From Epiperipatus broadwayi (lineage: Eukaryota; Onychophora; Udeonychophora; Euonychophora; Peripatidae), in the NCBI GenBank assembly GCA_028023455.1, contig JAQFVV010000032.1:1616001-1680000 (forward strand): 64,000 bases of DNA. Direction: 5' to 3'. The notes under the pieces were generated by a model that did not search any database, was not told the DNA's origin, and was given only the letters and a program-made list of their open reading frames with translations. Shown piece by piece: positions 25,163 through 38,169 of the stretch (positions within the stretch are counted from its first letter, which is position 1; the number at the start of each line of letters is the position of its first letter). The translations under genes were made by a program, and so were the position numbers.

Positions 25163-25849
25163 AATGTTATCCACTGTGAGAGCTCGAACATTCGTTCAAA
25201 TTTTTAAAAAAAGCAAAAAATGCATAATATAAATAATTGGCTTACATAAATAAATATATATATATAATAATTAAAGTGAAAATAATTTATGAGAGATGAA
25301 AGAGAACAAACGGCACTAATGATTATTCTATATGTAGAAAAGAAAAATAAGTGGGATTGGTTTATTGAAATATTATAGTTGGTATTAGAGAAAAGAAAAA
25401 TATATAATTTGTAGATATAAGTAAATAAGTGCAAGTAGGCATTGGCATTAGGTTAGAAATTGGCATGCAATTGGTATTAGGGGAATGTAGTGGGGAAAAT
25501 TGACCTAACACTTGTATTTAATTATGAATTAAATTAAATAAAAAACTAAATGAAGTGATTAAATTAAAATTATTGAGTAAATAAATTAGTAAATATACTG
25601 TTTGTGAATAAAAGATAGTATTAAATGCAAAAGATGCATAAAAAGTTTTAAATTTAAAATCATAAAAGATGACAAGAAAAAAGCCAAAATGGAGGCTCCA
25701 GTTAAAGAAATAAATGTTCCCAGAACAGCAAAATAAAACTGAGATTATGGAATAGAAAAGGTTCCCAGTAGGGAACAAATGAAGGCTCAGGTTAGCAAAG
25801 TAGAAAATGTTTTTAGTGATGAACAACAAAGTAAATTGAAAAGGAAGTT

Positions 25850-26296
25850 ATGAATGAACCAGAGAAAAGTGAAATCATAGCATTAATAACTTGCATGTTT
25901 GAAAAACCAAAAGAAGCAGCCAAAGAATATAAAATAGCCAAAGAGCTTAAAAACCAAAATAATGAAACGAACAGAAAATTACAAGTGCAATCTGAAATGC
26001 TTGAAAAATTTAAAGAGCAGATCATAATGGGCTATAACCAAATAAAAAAAGACATTAGGAATGAAATTAATGAGAATAAAATACAAGTATATAATAAAAT
26101 AGAGACTGCTTACCAAATAATAGGAACAAATAAAATAGAACATGAAATAAAGATAGAGCTAGTGAGAAAGGCAGTAGAGGAAAGCAGGATAGAAAATAGC
26201 AATGTAATTAAAGATATCAAAGTCAAAATTAATCATTTAACTTCAAAAATAAATTGTAGCAAAGATAGGATGCAAACAGAAATAAAAAAAGCCTGA
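25850..26296 (+). pseudogene. Coiled-coil N-terminal Gag-like open frame of LTR2 element
   Basis: 148 residues beginning MNEPEKSEIIALITCMFE. It is rich in Lys, Glu, Asn and Ile with heptad-like spacing (LQVQSEMLEKFKEQI, then many E/K/I repeats), so a long coiled coil is likely. No enzyme motif is present. It sits about 690 bases after the 5' LTR and before the capsid-like part, where Gag begins. It ends at a stop (26294) after IKKA. The frame downstream continues with gag-like sequence, so this may be the front part of one longer broken protein. Confidence 0.55.
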
Positions 26297-27607
26297 TTAG
26301 CTGAGTGCAAACATGCACATTAGAAATAATCTGGTGATCGTGAATCAGTTTTTGAAAATCCAAATATTTTCTGGCCATCAAGACAAAGCTCCTATGGAAC
26401 ATTTGAATAGCTTGGAGCAGTATTTTACCTTGAATCATCTAGGTGAGGATGCCATGATCACAATTGCTTGCAGCCATTTATAAGGGGAGTCTCAATCAAG
26501 GTGGGATTCTTTATATCATAAACCCGTCACTTTGCTGAATACAGAAAGCTCTGTTAGATAGTTATTGGAGTGAGGAGTATCAGGCAAATATTCATCACCA
26601 GGTGTCGCAAGATAAATAGTGACCTGGTGAACCTTTCATTTCCTTTTTCAGAAGGCAAATGGTGAAAATGTGTTTGTTAACTACCAACGAACTATCTGAA
26701 CAACAAATTATTAGGATAGTTCACCATAATTTCCCTCACAACATCGAACCAATGCTCATAGGCACTGAGAGGAAAACAGTGGAGCAGATGGCAGAATAGT
26801 TGAGTGCTTCTATGGAACATTTGAATAGCTTGGAGCAGTATTTTACCTTTAATCATCTAGGTGAGGTTGCCATGATCACAATTGCTTGCAGCCATTTATA
26901 AGGGGAGTCTCAATAATGATGGGATTCTTTATATCATAAACCCATCACTTTGCTGAATACAGGAAAGCTCTATTAGATAGTTATTGGAGTGAGGAGTATC
27001 AGGCAAATATTCATCACCAGGTGTCGCAAGATAAATAGTGACCTGGTGAACCTTTCATTTTCTTTTTCAGAAAGCAAATGGTGAAAATGTGTTTTTGTTA
27101 ACTACCAACCAACTATCTGAACAACAAATTATTAGGATAGTTCACCATAATTTCCCTCACAACATCGAACCAATGCTCATAGGCACCGAGAGGAAAACAG
27201 TGGAGCAGATGGCGGAATAGTTGAGTGTTTTCAACAACACTACACCTACATCCGATATTAGGGATAGGGGATTCAAACTCCAACCTAGAGGACTGGCTAT
27301 AATTGCTATAAGATATAGCCACAGAATAAATTCAGAGAGTGGAGTTCGAAGAAGTCGATACTCTAATAGCCCCGAAAGAACAGAAATATTTTTTAGGAGA
27401 ACCAGGAGTGATTCTAATATCACTCATAGAAGGCTTGAAGAAAGGCCAAGGGGTGATTCACAATCCCCCACCACAAGTGGCTATTCATTAAAAAGAAAAA
27501 TATTAAAGAACCGCCAGATAAAAACTAGAAATGTGGCTTGGACAAATAATAATGATCATGGATTTTGGATAAAGCAAAAATGTTTAGCAGAGTTTAAATC
27601 TAAATAA
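26297..27607 (+). pseudogene. Broken capsid-like Gag of LTR2 element, with internal tandem duplication
   Basis: Frame pieces read FSGHQDKAPMEHLNSLEQYF (about 26355), IACSHL, then DSYWSEEYQANIHHQVSQDK and VHHNFPHNIEPMLIGTERK. This is the order seen in retrotransposon Gag capsids: an F-G start, a helical bundle, a YWSEE-type segment, then a C-terminal helix. Bases 26393-26810 and 26811-27228 are near-identical copies (period 418), so the capsid piece is doubled. The last part, open at 27221-27607, is Arg/Ser-rich (SGVRRSRYSNSPER), nucleocapsid-like but without CCHC knuckles. Stops are shared by both copies, so decay preceded the duplication. Confidence 0.6.
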
Positions 27608-28464
27608 ATAATAACAAATAAAAATAAATTCTTAAAGAACTTAGTGTTTTGAAAATGTTAAAGCAAGTCAATGATAGCCCTTTGTCTACATCTACCCTAT
27701 TGTTGTAACAAACCCAACTTGTAAGTCTGTAAAAAAAAAAAAACAGTGGAGCATGACTTAAATAAATATATAAATCTAAAAAGCTTTTTTTTTTTTTAAT
27801 AAGATAAAATAAATTAAAATGACTTGTTGAAAATAAAAGTCAAGTAAATAAATGTGAAACTAATGGTAATAAAAGTAATTAATTCCTATCAAATGTAAAA
27901 AAAATGTTAAATTAAGACTGAGGTATGTGAGGGTATTTGGGCAAAGATATAAATTTCAGGTCTGATTTTAGATTGGATTAAGCCTTTTCTTGCGATGACT
28001 TTATTCTACAGATGGGTAGGTGTGAAGAATGAATAATATTGATAATGATGCACCAGTAGAAAGTTCTGGCATATAATAAATAATAAATCTGGAAGAAAAA
28101 TTCTCAGTATCTAACTAAAATAAATATTTTCATAAGTTGAATGGGCAGTAGATGTAATTCTGGCATTCGCAATCTTTTTAAAGTCCATGTTCATGATCCG
28201 TTGTGCACAAAAATTGCCCATGATGTAGTCATGACTTTCACAGGAAATTAATGGTTGCTTTAATGGGCACAAAATTGATCTGTGTGTTAAATTGCCTAAT
28301 ACGTTTCTGTCTACCTCTCTTGATATTACCATTTATTGTTTAATAGTGAAAAAAAAGTGACAGATACTTTGAAAAATAGTTAAAGTTATTAAAAATGAAG
28401 AATTTAAAGTGGTCAATACCTAAGAAAAGGGGTTGACACATTTCAATCCTTAATTGGAAAGGGG

Positions 28465-30142
28465 TGTGATGTAATGATGTGTATATACACATATTGCATA
28501 AGGGTGTGTGTGTATATGAGTTACATGATTTACTTATTTAGTTAAAATAAAATTTAAAAAAATGAAATAGAAAAAGAATATCAATATTTAATAATTTGGG
28601 AAAAGTTAAAATAAAAATATTGGGAATAAGTTAGAAATTATTTAGTAATTATAACTTATCTTTCTTTTATGTACTTTTATTTTTATATAATTATGTCAAA
28701 AAAAGTACTCTTTGTTAAAAATACTTTTTAATTTAAAAAATTTATAATTAATTGGAGCAATTCGTACAAGGCTAGTTAGGCTCTGGAGATTAAGATTCCA
28801 GACTGATTAAATAAACAATATATGGTTAAGTTCAGTGTGATTAAAATAGAAAAACAAGAAAATAAAGGAATGTACTTTTTAAATTAAAAAAAAAATTGTT
28901 TAAAGATCAAATGTATTGATAGTATGGGTTAAAACTCTAGCAAAAGTGGGGTCAGAGTGTATAAAAAGCTAATATTCTTTACTATTATTATTCTTCATTC
29001 ATGCTTCAGATTTCAGATCATCTGGTTTCAGATTCAGACTTAAAATTATTCAGAGGATTCAGACTATGCAGAAAATGTTATAGAAGATGGTTAAAAAGAT
29101 AACCAAGATCAACCAGAAGCTGTGAACAAAGTCAACAAACTGCTAATAGTGTTGCACAATGAAACCATTCTACGATCATGCCATGAAAGAAATTAGTGTC
29201 TAAATCCAAATGCCATTGTTCATCTGTTTTCCTCTGCTCATTTCCTGTGTGCCATTAGCCAAATACCATGATAGATTGTTCTGACTCAGCTTCTGCTGAT
29301 GTTTGAACCATTACACCAAATCAAGAGAACTAGCCCATGCCATGGGACATGGAATTAAGAAGCTTCAATTATACTAAATATGTGCTTAACCCACTTAGGG
29401 AAAACAGAGAATGTGCTTAAACCACTTATGGAAATCAGAGATTGCGCTTAAATCACCTATGAAAACCAGAGATTGTGCTTAAACCACATATAAAAACCGA
29501 AGACTGTGAAGTACTTAGACCTTGATAACTATTATCCATTGACGTCATTATTAAAGCTTGAATTCTTAATACTAGTATTAAACTTTAAAATCTTCCCCTG
29601 AATAGAATTCATTCAGAGCCATGCATATTTGTTTTTAAATGTACAATATCTTATATGTATTTTTATATTTGTATTTTTTTTATTATTATTTATTATTGTC
29701 TTAATAAATTTATGTAAATTATTATTGTCATTTACATTTCTCTCTTTCTCCAATTATCTAAGTAAATGTATTGCCAGTCTCATGTTTAAGAACTAGCCAT
29801 GGGTTAAGCGCTTGAAGTGTGTTAATGACATTTCATGGTTCCAGTTTAAGTATTGGATGGTGCTTGGGTTTAAATCTATTTTCACATTTCATGCAGCTGG
29901 AGAGTTACCTCAACCTGGAAAGGTGACTGTTGGTTTAATATTTTATTGAATCTTAGTCTGGCCAGGGATATGATTGATATGTAAATATTAATCATATTTA
30001 CTCCTCTGCTTGAGGAATAAGGTATCTGAAAATCATATAAAAAATTAATATGATTGTATAAAAATAAAATAATAAATAATTAGACTTGGAATAAATAGTA
30101 AAAAAAAAAAAGTTTTGAATGTATATGGTAAATCCCGTTACA
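28465..30142 (+). mobile_element. 3' LTR of the LTR2 element (1678 bp)
   Basis: It starts TGTGATGTAATG directly after the polypurine tract and ends CCCGTTACA, so it has TG...CA ends. It matches the split 5' LTR (14251-14293 plus 23370-25162) and, inverted, the solo LTR at 12447-13950. TATAAAAAG lies at 28960 and AATAAA near 29704. No target-site duplication was evident between the bases outside 14251 and 30142. Confidence 0.8.
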
Positions 30143-32114
30143 ATATATAACTAAAAAGTGAAAAATATTTTTAAAAAACTTCTACAACTTTCACTAATAA
30201 AAGCAAGGAGCACTCTCATTTAAAAATATTCTTAGTTATATTTTACTAAATATATATTTATGCACATAGTAGCAGAATAATGAAGAATATTAAATGTAAA
30301 AATGTTAAATTAGAATTCTTACTTGATAAAAAGCCCATAAAAATTGATAGAAAGTAGAAGTAAGATTATTTCTAAACATGAATGCTCATGCTTTGTGTGT
30401 GTGTGAAAACTGAAGAAAATTTTTTTTTTTTTTTACTTTTCAGTGCATTTATACGAATAAAAACATCTCTTTTTAAAAAAAAATTATTTTTTATTTTTTC
30501 CTTATGCAACTTTATGGATAATTAAACATTTACATAATTATAATTTCAAAAATGTATAAGTTATTTATAGAATTTCTACAATTTTGTGTTAACTCAGAAA
30601 GAAAGGATTAACTTTGATAATAATTGACTTTTAAAAATAACAGTTTTTTGATAATTTTGTTTAAAAATTGTTAATAAGTCTTTATTTTAATCATGTGTTA
30701 TGAGTATCTGAAATAGGAATCAAACTTCCATAATTAGATTTTACCTTTGCAAAAGCTGTTAAAAGAAAAGTGTGTACTCAATTCATGATTTATCTTTACA
30801 GAATTTTATCACTGAATAAATCTTGATAAATCTTATGGTTTCTCTTTAACAGATAAAAAAAGTAAAAACTGTTGCTCTAAATGTCATCTTTTGTTCAGTC
30901 TGTTGGTGCTTCTAATTGTAAATGTTTGTTTCTAATTAACTTTAGAAGACAGATTTCATATTGGTGCAATATTTCTTACAATTTTGAATTTCATGGAACT
31001 ATTGTATTTTATTGAATTACTCTTTTAAAGTTTTACATAATTATTCATGAACTGATGAATGAGAATGCTGCTTTTTAAAATTACAATTATATACCTTAGT
31101 TATGAAACATACAAGTAGTAGTAATAATAAGCAGATTGAAAATACTACAAACACTGAGTGAATGCTTACCATTATCAGACTTTGCTAAAAATAAAATCCA
31201 TTTTTTGGTTTTTATTTGTTGAAAATAAATTTATATATATATTATTCAAGTTTGATACATTATTAGTTAAGTTTTTGTTTGTTTGTTTTTTTTTTTTTTT
31301 TTTTGTTCTTTTAAACATTACTAGAATACTTGTTTGATAATGTTCCTTTAAAAATGTAAATATTCTTTTGAGATTCAAATATTTAGCACTTGAAGTAGTC
31401 ATTAAAATGTTCAAAAGAATTTGTATGAGTTTGGAATAATAGCTAGATTATTTTTCTGAAATAAATTTTAATGAGTCAATTAATTTGCAAGCAAAAAACC
31501 ATGTGCTGTAGAAATGTGCAATTTACACATTTCATTTGAATTTTTATCGCCAGTTTTTGATTCATTCAAATTTAATTTTTTCATTATTAGTTCTCCATAA
31601 AAGTAGAATATAAAAACAGACAAAATTTGATTTTTTCTATTTATATCAGACAATTAACATCTGCATTAAAAGTAATAATTCACTTTATTTATACTTCTCT
31701 TCAGCAACTATTATAAGTCTAAATATTCAGTGAGCAAGGGATGGAAGTTGCTTTATTCAAATTTCCAAACTAAATTCTGCCTTTTGGCTTTCTTTAATAA
31801 AGAACATTAGATCTGCACTCTTGTATAATTATATAGATCAAATACTAGGCCAGAAAAAGTATTTAATAATCTCAATTTTTTGCTAATTATAGACATCTTG
31901 TTAATGCTTTGGAAAGGATATCTACCAAAGGATCATATGATTTTATGTGTTTATTTTCAAAATTTGAATTAGGAGCAATAATTCTATTTATTTATTCTAA
32001 AACTGAGCTATCCATTGTTAACTTACGCAATCATTGGATACATTTTCTGATTCTAAAACAGCTTATATTCCTATAGTTAACATTCACTTCCTGATTAGCA
32101 TATTACATATTTAA
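30143..32114. other. AT-rich non-coding stretch
   Basis: No gene or repeat is recognised apart from homopolymer runs such as poly-T at 31290-31304. The minus open frame 31175-31414 is a low-complexity artefact. Confidence 0.5.
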
Positions 32115-32217
32115 TAAAGTAAATTAGAAGTCACAAATCTTGCAGAGATTTTCACAATCTGCATGTAAAGTAAATTAGAAGTCACAAATCTTGCAGAGAT
32201 TTTCACAATCTGGCATG
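32115..32217. repeat. Tandem duplication of 51 bp
   Basis: The unit TAAAGTAAATTAGAAGTCAC, running on to CAATCTGCATG, occurs twice in a row. The only difference is one added G near the end of the second copy. It is recent and has no sign of function. Confidence 0.9.
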
Positions 32218-32317
32218 TACAATATTATAAAATATGTCTTGCATATTGGATCTTTTTTTTTTTAAATCCCACTTTTGACTTTACTTTTAAATATATATTA
32301 TATAGATGTTATAATAT

Positions 32318-32483
32318 GTTGGACTATTTCCATCATCTACCAGTAAATGTTGAATGTATAAAAAAAAAATTTAAACTTTATATAAAATACTTTTTTATAC
32401 ATTCAATGATAGATGATGGAAATAGAATTTAAAATTTTTTATACATTCAACATTTAATGTTAGTTGATGGAAATAGTCCAATA
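32318..32483. mobile_element. Small inverted-repeat element
   Basis: The arms ATGTTGGACTATTTCCATCA (from 32316) and its mirror ending at 32483 continue to TGAATGTATAAAAA at the inner side, about 47 bp each. A third partial copy of the arm lies between them (32397-32425). It is MITE-like, with no coding capacity. Confidence 0.6.
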
Positions 32484-34368
32484 TACTATCACAACTAATA
32501 TACCATCATCACAAACTTTCAGAAAAAAATATATAGGTTTCAATTGTTTATTAGAAAAATCATAATGAGCTTAGAAATTACTACTCAATCTCTTACAGTT
32601 GATAATCATGATGAGGACATTATAATAAAGCCTTCAAATTTTTTAAACATATTTATATATCTAGGAATAGCTAAATTTATCATAAGACTGCTAAACTGTT
32701 ATTATAAAAGAAATAAAAATGCCCTCCCTCTCCTCATTTGTTGATAGATTAATCTTGTCATTATTTGTTATAATTAGTATAGCATTGATTAATGTTTTGA
32801 TTTTTACGCCTACTGAGAAAGTTGCCAAGACTGCTGTTATGAATGTATAAATTTTTTATTGCATTGTGAATTTAGGAAAATTAACAAAAAAAGTATAATA
32901 TTTTACAAATGAATCAAATTATCAACATGTGACTAACAAAACTATTTATAAAATATATATTTTAGAAAATAATAGCTTCATAAAGAATGTGCCTTCTGTT
33001 CAAATTTTGATGACTCATTATAAATAGGTGATTTGAAATTAAAAATGATATATTTTCTTTTCTACACAACAAGTTTTTATTAAGGTCATGTTAAAAGTTT
33101 TATGAAAGGATTTTTTTTTCTTCAAAAGTTATTCTGCATTGTTTAATTTCAACTTTGTGTTGAGATTTGACCATTTAAATTTGATTTTAATTTAAATATA
33201 AGCTGTTTAATAAACATAATTTTATACTTTTTAAAAAATTAACAAAAAATAGTACATATTAAGTAACTATAGTGTCATCACTCTGGTTAGATTATATTTA
33301 TCCATACAGATTCTGTAAAAAACTAAATTTAAATTGTAGTGAATAAATTTTTTTTCAGCAGTTTTATTACTATTTCCCCCCTCTTTTTTTGGTTGTTTAC
33401 TATATTAGTTACAATTGCATTGATTATAATTGTAGGATGATTGTTTGAATCTGTATACTGAATAAATAATTATGTAAACTAAGAATTTTAATTTTTCATA
33501 TTTACATAGAGTACAAACAAATTAGAATATCCCATAGAATAGGGACAGATGATGTAGCCATAATTTGTATAGACAATATTAGTGAGTATTTTTAGCTCAT
33601 AATTTCTGAGGATGATGATGGTGATTTTACCTATATTGTTGACCATAGTTAATATGATGTCTCCCAGTGAAAAGTTGACTGGTGATTGATTTTTCAAGTT
33701 TCTTACAATACCATCTCTGAATTAATATGTGTTACATAGCAATGTAGTTTAGATATTTGCAACACAAATTTCAAGGTCCTAGTGCACCTGGATCAGGAAT
33801 TTGACAAGAAATATGGTAGTATATTTCGTACTTTAACTCATGATGGAATATATTTTATACTGAGAAAAATTACTATTGGAACAGTAAAGCCATAAATCAC
33901 AAGAATGGCTTGGAAAGCATTGAAGATTATCAATAAAAGTTTGAAACATATTGTCACATTTAATGTCATAGATCTGTTAGCACTTAGAAATTTTTGTGGT
34001 GGCTAGATAAACTATGTCACTAAGTAACACATATTGATTCAGAGATGGTATTGCAGGCATCTTGAGGAGAAAAGCAATTAATTATCTGTTTACTGTATGG
34101 CACAAACAATAAACTTTTTTTTTCCTTTTGACTCCAATGCACTACTTTTATTTTAATTAAGATTAAATAATATAATCATTTCCCTAAATGCAATAATGCC
34201 TCCTTTTCAATAAGAAGTTTTCCCATTTAATTTTGGAGCTTTATATTCCATTTCAGAATTTATTTCCCCAATTATTGTATTGCATTACCTTTTTATGTAA
34301 TTTTAGCTTATTCAAATATTTTATATAATTTTTTTTTATTATTTTAATTTTTTTATTATTATTGTTAG
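32484..34368. other. Non-coding stretch before the first recognised exon
   Basis: I looked here for the missing upstream exons of the STAMBP-like gene (USP8-dimer helices) and found none. It is AT-rich with scattered stops. It is probably an intron if upstream exons lie before it or outside the window. Confidence 0.45.
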
Positions 34369-34461
34369 AAATTACAAGAAGTATTTCCAAAAGCTGAAAA
34401 AGTAAAAAAATTATTGAAAAACAAATATGCAGATGAGTTAAGGCAATGGGAAGAAGATCAG
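34369..34461 (+). CDS. STAMBP: STAMBP/AMSH-like deubiquitinase, internal exon (end of N-terminal helical region)
   Basis: A 31-codon phase-0 exon, between a T-rich tract ending TTAG and the donor GTATGC. It encodes KLQEVFPKAEKVKKLLKNKY followed by ADELRQWEEDQ. This matches the AMSH segment linking the N-terminal USP8-dimer domain to the coiled coil, where FP-(R/K)-AE and KKYT-like residues are typical. The family are endosomal JAMM metalloproteases that cut K63-linked ubiquitin chains on cargo together with ESCRT-0. The next exon starts KLRAAEQQ in the same phase. The exons encoding the N-terminal domain were not found in the window. Confidence 0.85.
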
Positions 34462-35254
34462 GTATGCATAATATTTGTTTACATGTTTAGATATTTGCAT
34501 TAAATATAAGCATTTCAACACCCTTTATTTCTAGATTGTTCAACCAATGCGAAATAACTATTTCCATTAGTTTCTCTGAATATATATAGGGACTAGGAAA
34601 TCTAATAAGTTTTTCGAACAAAGATGAAAAATCATTGCAATCCAGATATAAACGCAGCTTCATTTATATATAGTCTAGTTTTAAGCTTCATAGGAGAATC
34701 CATTATTTACTCAAAATTTTGTAAATGTCTTTAATGATAATAACTGTGCATTTATTTTTGTATGATGTTTTCCATCTTGATTTAACCCGAATCTCAGGTT
34801 AACTCTGAAACCTATTCAAACCATACAATCTTCAGTCATTTATTCCTTTAGCTAAACACATTACCCTTGTTACTAAGTCACATATTTGTAATATAATAAA
34901 TATTGTGTATTTTTCAACTTTATATGTAATTTCCATTCTCATCCAATAAATTAAATGCTAAAATGTTCATTAACAATGTTTGGTTTATCAGTCAAGATTG
35001 GAAGTTACATATAAATCTGAAAAATAATGTTGTATTTATTATATTAAATATACTACAAAACTTTGATTTCCTACATGCTCTTAAATATATTGATAAAGAT
35101 TATTTGAAAAAGGCATATTCTCAAGTTGCATTTCTAGATGAACCAATCATTCATTTGGTCCAGGTTAAATCTTTCATCTGTCTTTATTGTCATAGTTCAG
35201 TATTTATCCATAGCAAATTTATCTTTTTCATATGTATATGGTTATGTGTATCAG

Positions 35255-35400
35255 TTGCATAAGATGTAGTGGATGACAAACAAGCTTGAAAGTCTGGGTT
35301 CAAATCCTCCCTAATCACCACAGCAAATTACTATAATTCAACTTACAAGTGCTGCAGTTCTTGAATGCATTCACTTGATGGTATAATCTTTAGATAAATA
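35255..35400 (+). mobile_element. tRNA-derived SINE fragment
   Basis: GGGTTCAAATCCTCC at 35300 is a good Pol III B box. About 45 bases upstream, TGTAGTGGATGACAA is a weak A box. The following AACTTACAAG...CTTGATGGTATAAT is unlike a tRNA, so this is a SINE head or tRNA pseudogene rather than a working tRNA; no cloverleaf folds cleanly. Confidence 0.45.
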
Positions 35401-35667
35401 TATTAATGATTATTTCTTAGCATTTTTTAGACTAAAGATTATTATATTATTTTTAGTCCAAATTTATACTTTACACTTGATTAATCTAATATTAAATACA
35501 AGCATAATTTTTTAATTTAATTCCATTCTTTTTTTTTTTTGTATTCATGCATGATGATTTTAATTTTTGTACATACTGATAAAGGCATTTAAAAAAAGAA
35601 AAATGTCCTTCAAGATAGATTTCTGACTGAACCAGCCATTTTAAATTGGACAAGTTATATATATACA

Positions 35668-37595
35668 GTAAAACAATATATTGGTATTGGTAGGAAACTT
35701 ATGTCTGCAGTAATAAGAAAAAAAAATGGAACTATTACTAAAAAGAGAGATAACATCATAAAGTGTATGGAAGAGTTCTATAAATAATTATATAACCATC
35801 AAGAACAAGAAAGAATATATCCTACAATTACTACATTTTCTGAATTATCCAGGATCTTAAATGCCGAAATGAGACATGCAATTAAATATATGAAGAAGGT
35901 AAAGGCTTCAGATAATGATGGAATTATAATCAATATCTTAAAACTGTTGACAAAGTTATATGCCAAATGTCTAAATGATAAGGATATATTGGATGATTAG
36001 AAGAATGCAGTACTAATATTATTATTTTAAAAAAGTAATAAATAGTTAAGATTTTACTTCATTAACGCTTAAAATAAATTAGTATATATATGTGCTCTGC
36101 ACACAGATAATGAAGCTATTAATTGTCTATGAAATTATTAAAATTTACTGCCAAGCACTTTCGGGACAGTTTATGGTCCTATATTCATGGCAATTTGTAT
36201 TCGATTAAAAACTATAGTTTTTAATCGAATACAAGTCACCATGAATATGGGACCATAAACTGTACCACCATGAATATGGGACTATAAACTGTCCCGAAAG
36301 CACTTGGCAGTAAATTTTAATAATTTCACAGACAATTAATAGTTTCGTTATCTGTGCGCAGAGCACATATATATACTAAAAGTAATAAAGAAGATATTAG
36401 AAATTACAGATCTATCAGTCTTTTATCATTTTGGTATAAAATTTTTACTAATAACTCATCTACAGCAAACATTGGATTTTAATCAACCAAAAGAACAAGC
36501 TGGATTTAAAAGTGGTTTTAGTATAGTGGATTATATCCTATTATTGAGAAGTTATAGAGAGGATCAATGAATATGAACTGTCACTATGCTTTGGATTTGT
36601 AGATTATGAAAAGGCATTTGATTCCATAAGGATTTCTTCAATGATTAAAGCATTAGATCTTCAAAGATGTAGATAGACCTATGATATTGTTACATTCTGA
36701 AAAATATTTGTAAAAATGCAACTGCAATGATAATGGTCCTAGGAAACACTGAGAAAGATGTATGACAGGATGATTCCATTACACCAAAAAATTTTACAGC
36801 TGTTCTGCAAGAAATATTTTGTGGTTTAAAATAGGGAACTAAGGCAATAAAAGTAGATTGTTATTATTTAAGTCATCTAGATTTTGAAAATGATATAATT
36901 GTTTTTACAAATAATGCTTCAGAGTGTCAGGAAATGTTGCGAGAGTTATCAAATGAAATTAAAAAAGTAAGCCTAAAAGATTAATGCTAAATAAATTAAA
37001 GTAATATTTAATGAATTTCTCAAAAGAAGAAAGTAAAGATTGATAATGATGAATTATAAAAGTTAACAATTGTATTATTAATGCAGATGGAAACCTAATA
37101 GATGAAATTAATCCCAGAATTAAACTTAGATGAAGTGCTTCTGATAGAAATAACTTAATATAAAAAGAAAACATGTCTCTGTGTTTGAAAAAAGAGAATT
37201 TTTAATAAATGTGTTTTTACCAGTCTTACTTATGGATGTTAGACTTTGATACTTAATAGAAGCGCAATACAGAGATTTCAGACCATTTGACAAATTATGG
37301 AGAGAAACAAGAAGGGATCGAAAACAAATGCATGGGTGAGAAAACAAGTGGAACTAGACTGGCCATATTTTTAGAAGAGATGGTAATAGATGACAGCTGA
37401 AATTTTAAACTGGATTCCAAAAGATTGTAAAAGACCTAGAAAATATCCATGAGAGAATAATGATGAAATAAGGAAGAGTGCTGGAGTGATGTACATAAGA
37501 AAGGCTAGCAATCAGAAGAACTGAATTAAACTTGGAGAGATCCTCATTCTACAGTGGATCAATAGTGGTCGAAAATGATGTTGATGACAATAATA
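35668..37595 (+). mobile_element. RTE-like LINE, copy B, split by a foldback element
   Basis: It is collinear with copy C from just before the reverse transcriptase to the 3' end. Readable pieces include PREQAGFKSGFS-type sequence (36480-36530), the FVDYEKAFDSI motif A region (about 36590-36630) and, near the end, GRDGNR and the AGHI-type segment. It ends in AATGATGTTGATGACAATAA, a decayed TGATGA tail. Numerous stops are present. Bases 36049-36379 are an insertion of other origin. Confidence 0.75.
36080..36378. mobile_element. Foldback element inserted in LINE copy B
   Basis: The arms 36080-36214 and 36215-36378 are inverted copies meeting at AAAAACTATAGTTTTT with no spacer. The outer ends are TAGTATATATATGTGCTCTG and its mirror. 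The right arm has a 30-bp local duplication (ACCATGAATATGGGAC twice). The LINE sequence AAAAGTAATAAA is present just left (about 36037-36048) and just right (36379-36390), a probable 11-12 bp target duplication. About 30 unexplained bases (36049-36079) lie on the left side only. Confidence 0.75.
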
Positions 37596-38169
37596 TTTCA
37601 GACAAAGTAAAAATAAGATGACTAAATTATTTTGTTTTTTATCGCAAATGTAAATAAATATTTTGCATATATACATATTCATATATAAGTCAGTCCTTAC
37701 TATAATACATTATTTATTAGGAAAAAATCAGCATCTGTTAATGTTAAGACTTCATTGTATTAGGAAAAGAGAAAATTCATCACAGAAACACATTTATGAT
37801 GAGGTTATATTCTCTGACATAGAAATAATTTTAGTTCAATAAAAAAAAAAGTGATTTAAAAATAAAAGGTGAGTAAAACTGAGGCAGATTTGTATTCAAA
37901 CTGTATTTAAAATGATAGACTTTGTCATTAGATTTTATTATAAATAATCAGCCTTTGCCTGTCCTATACAGTACAATTAATGATTGAATATTCAGTAACC
38001 ATCATATATTTTATTATTGTATATCGTATTAATAAATCCTATTTATAAAATATTATGTTCAATCATCAGTTGTTGTTTTGTTGTTGTTGTTGTTTTTGCA
38101 ATTTAAATATATATATATATACTTTTATTATGATATTTGCTCCTTTAGAATGAGTTTCTTATTAAATGA

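Larger units (their letters stand above)
25163..28464 (+). mobile_element. Internal region of the LTR2 element, gag only
   Basis: About 3.3 kb lies between the LTRs. It holds a coiled-coil open frame (25850-26296), a broken capsid-like Gag (26297-27607) and a non-coding end. It closes with the purine tract AATTGGAAAGGGG at 28452-28464, directly before the 3' LTR. No protease, reverse transcriptase or integrase is present, so the copy is non-autonomous. Confidence 0.7.

Noticed and set aside
34963-35262. 99-residue open frame just after the first exon, considered as an additional exon
   Set aside because: No similarity to AMSH proteins, no splice sites in phase, and the flanking exons already join in phase.
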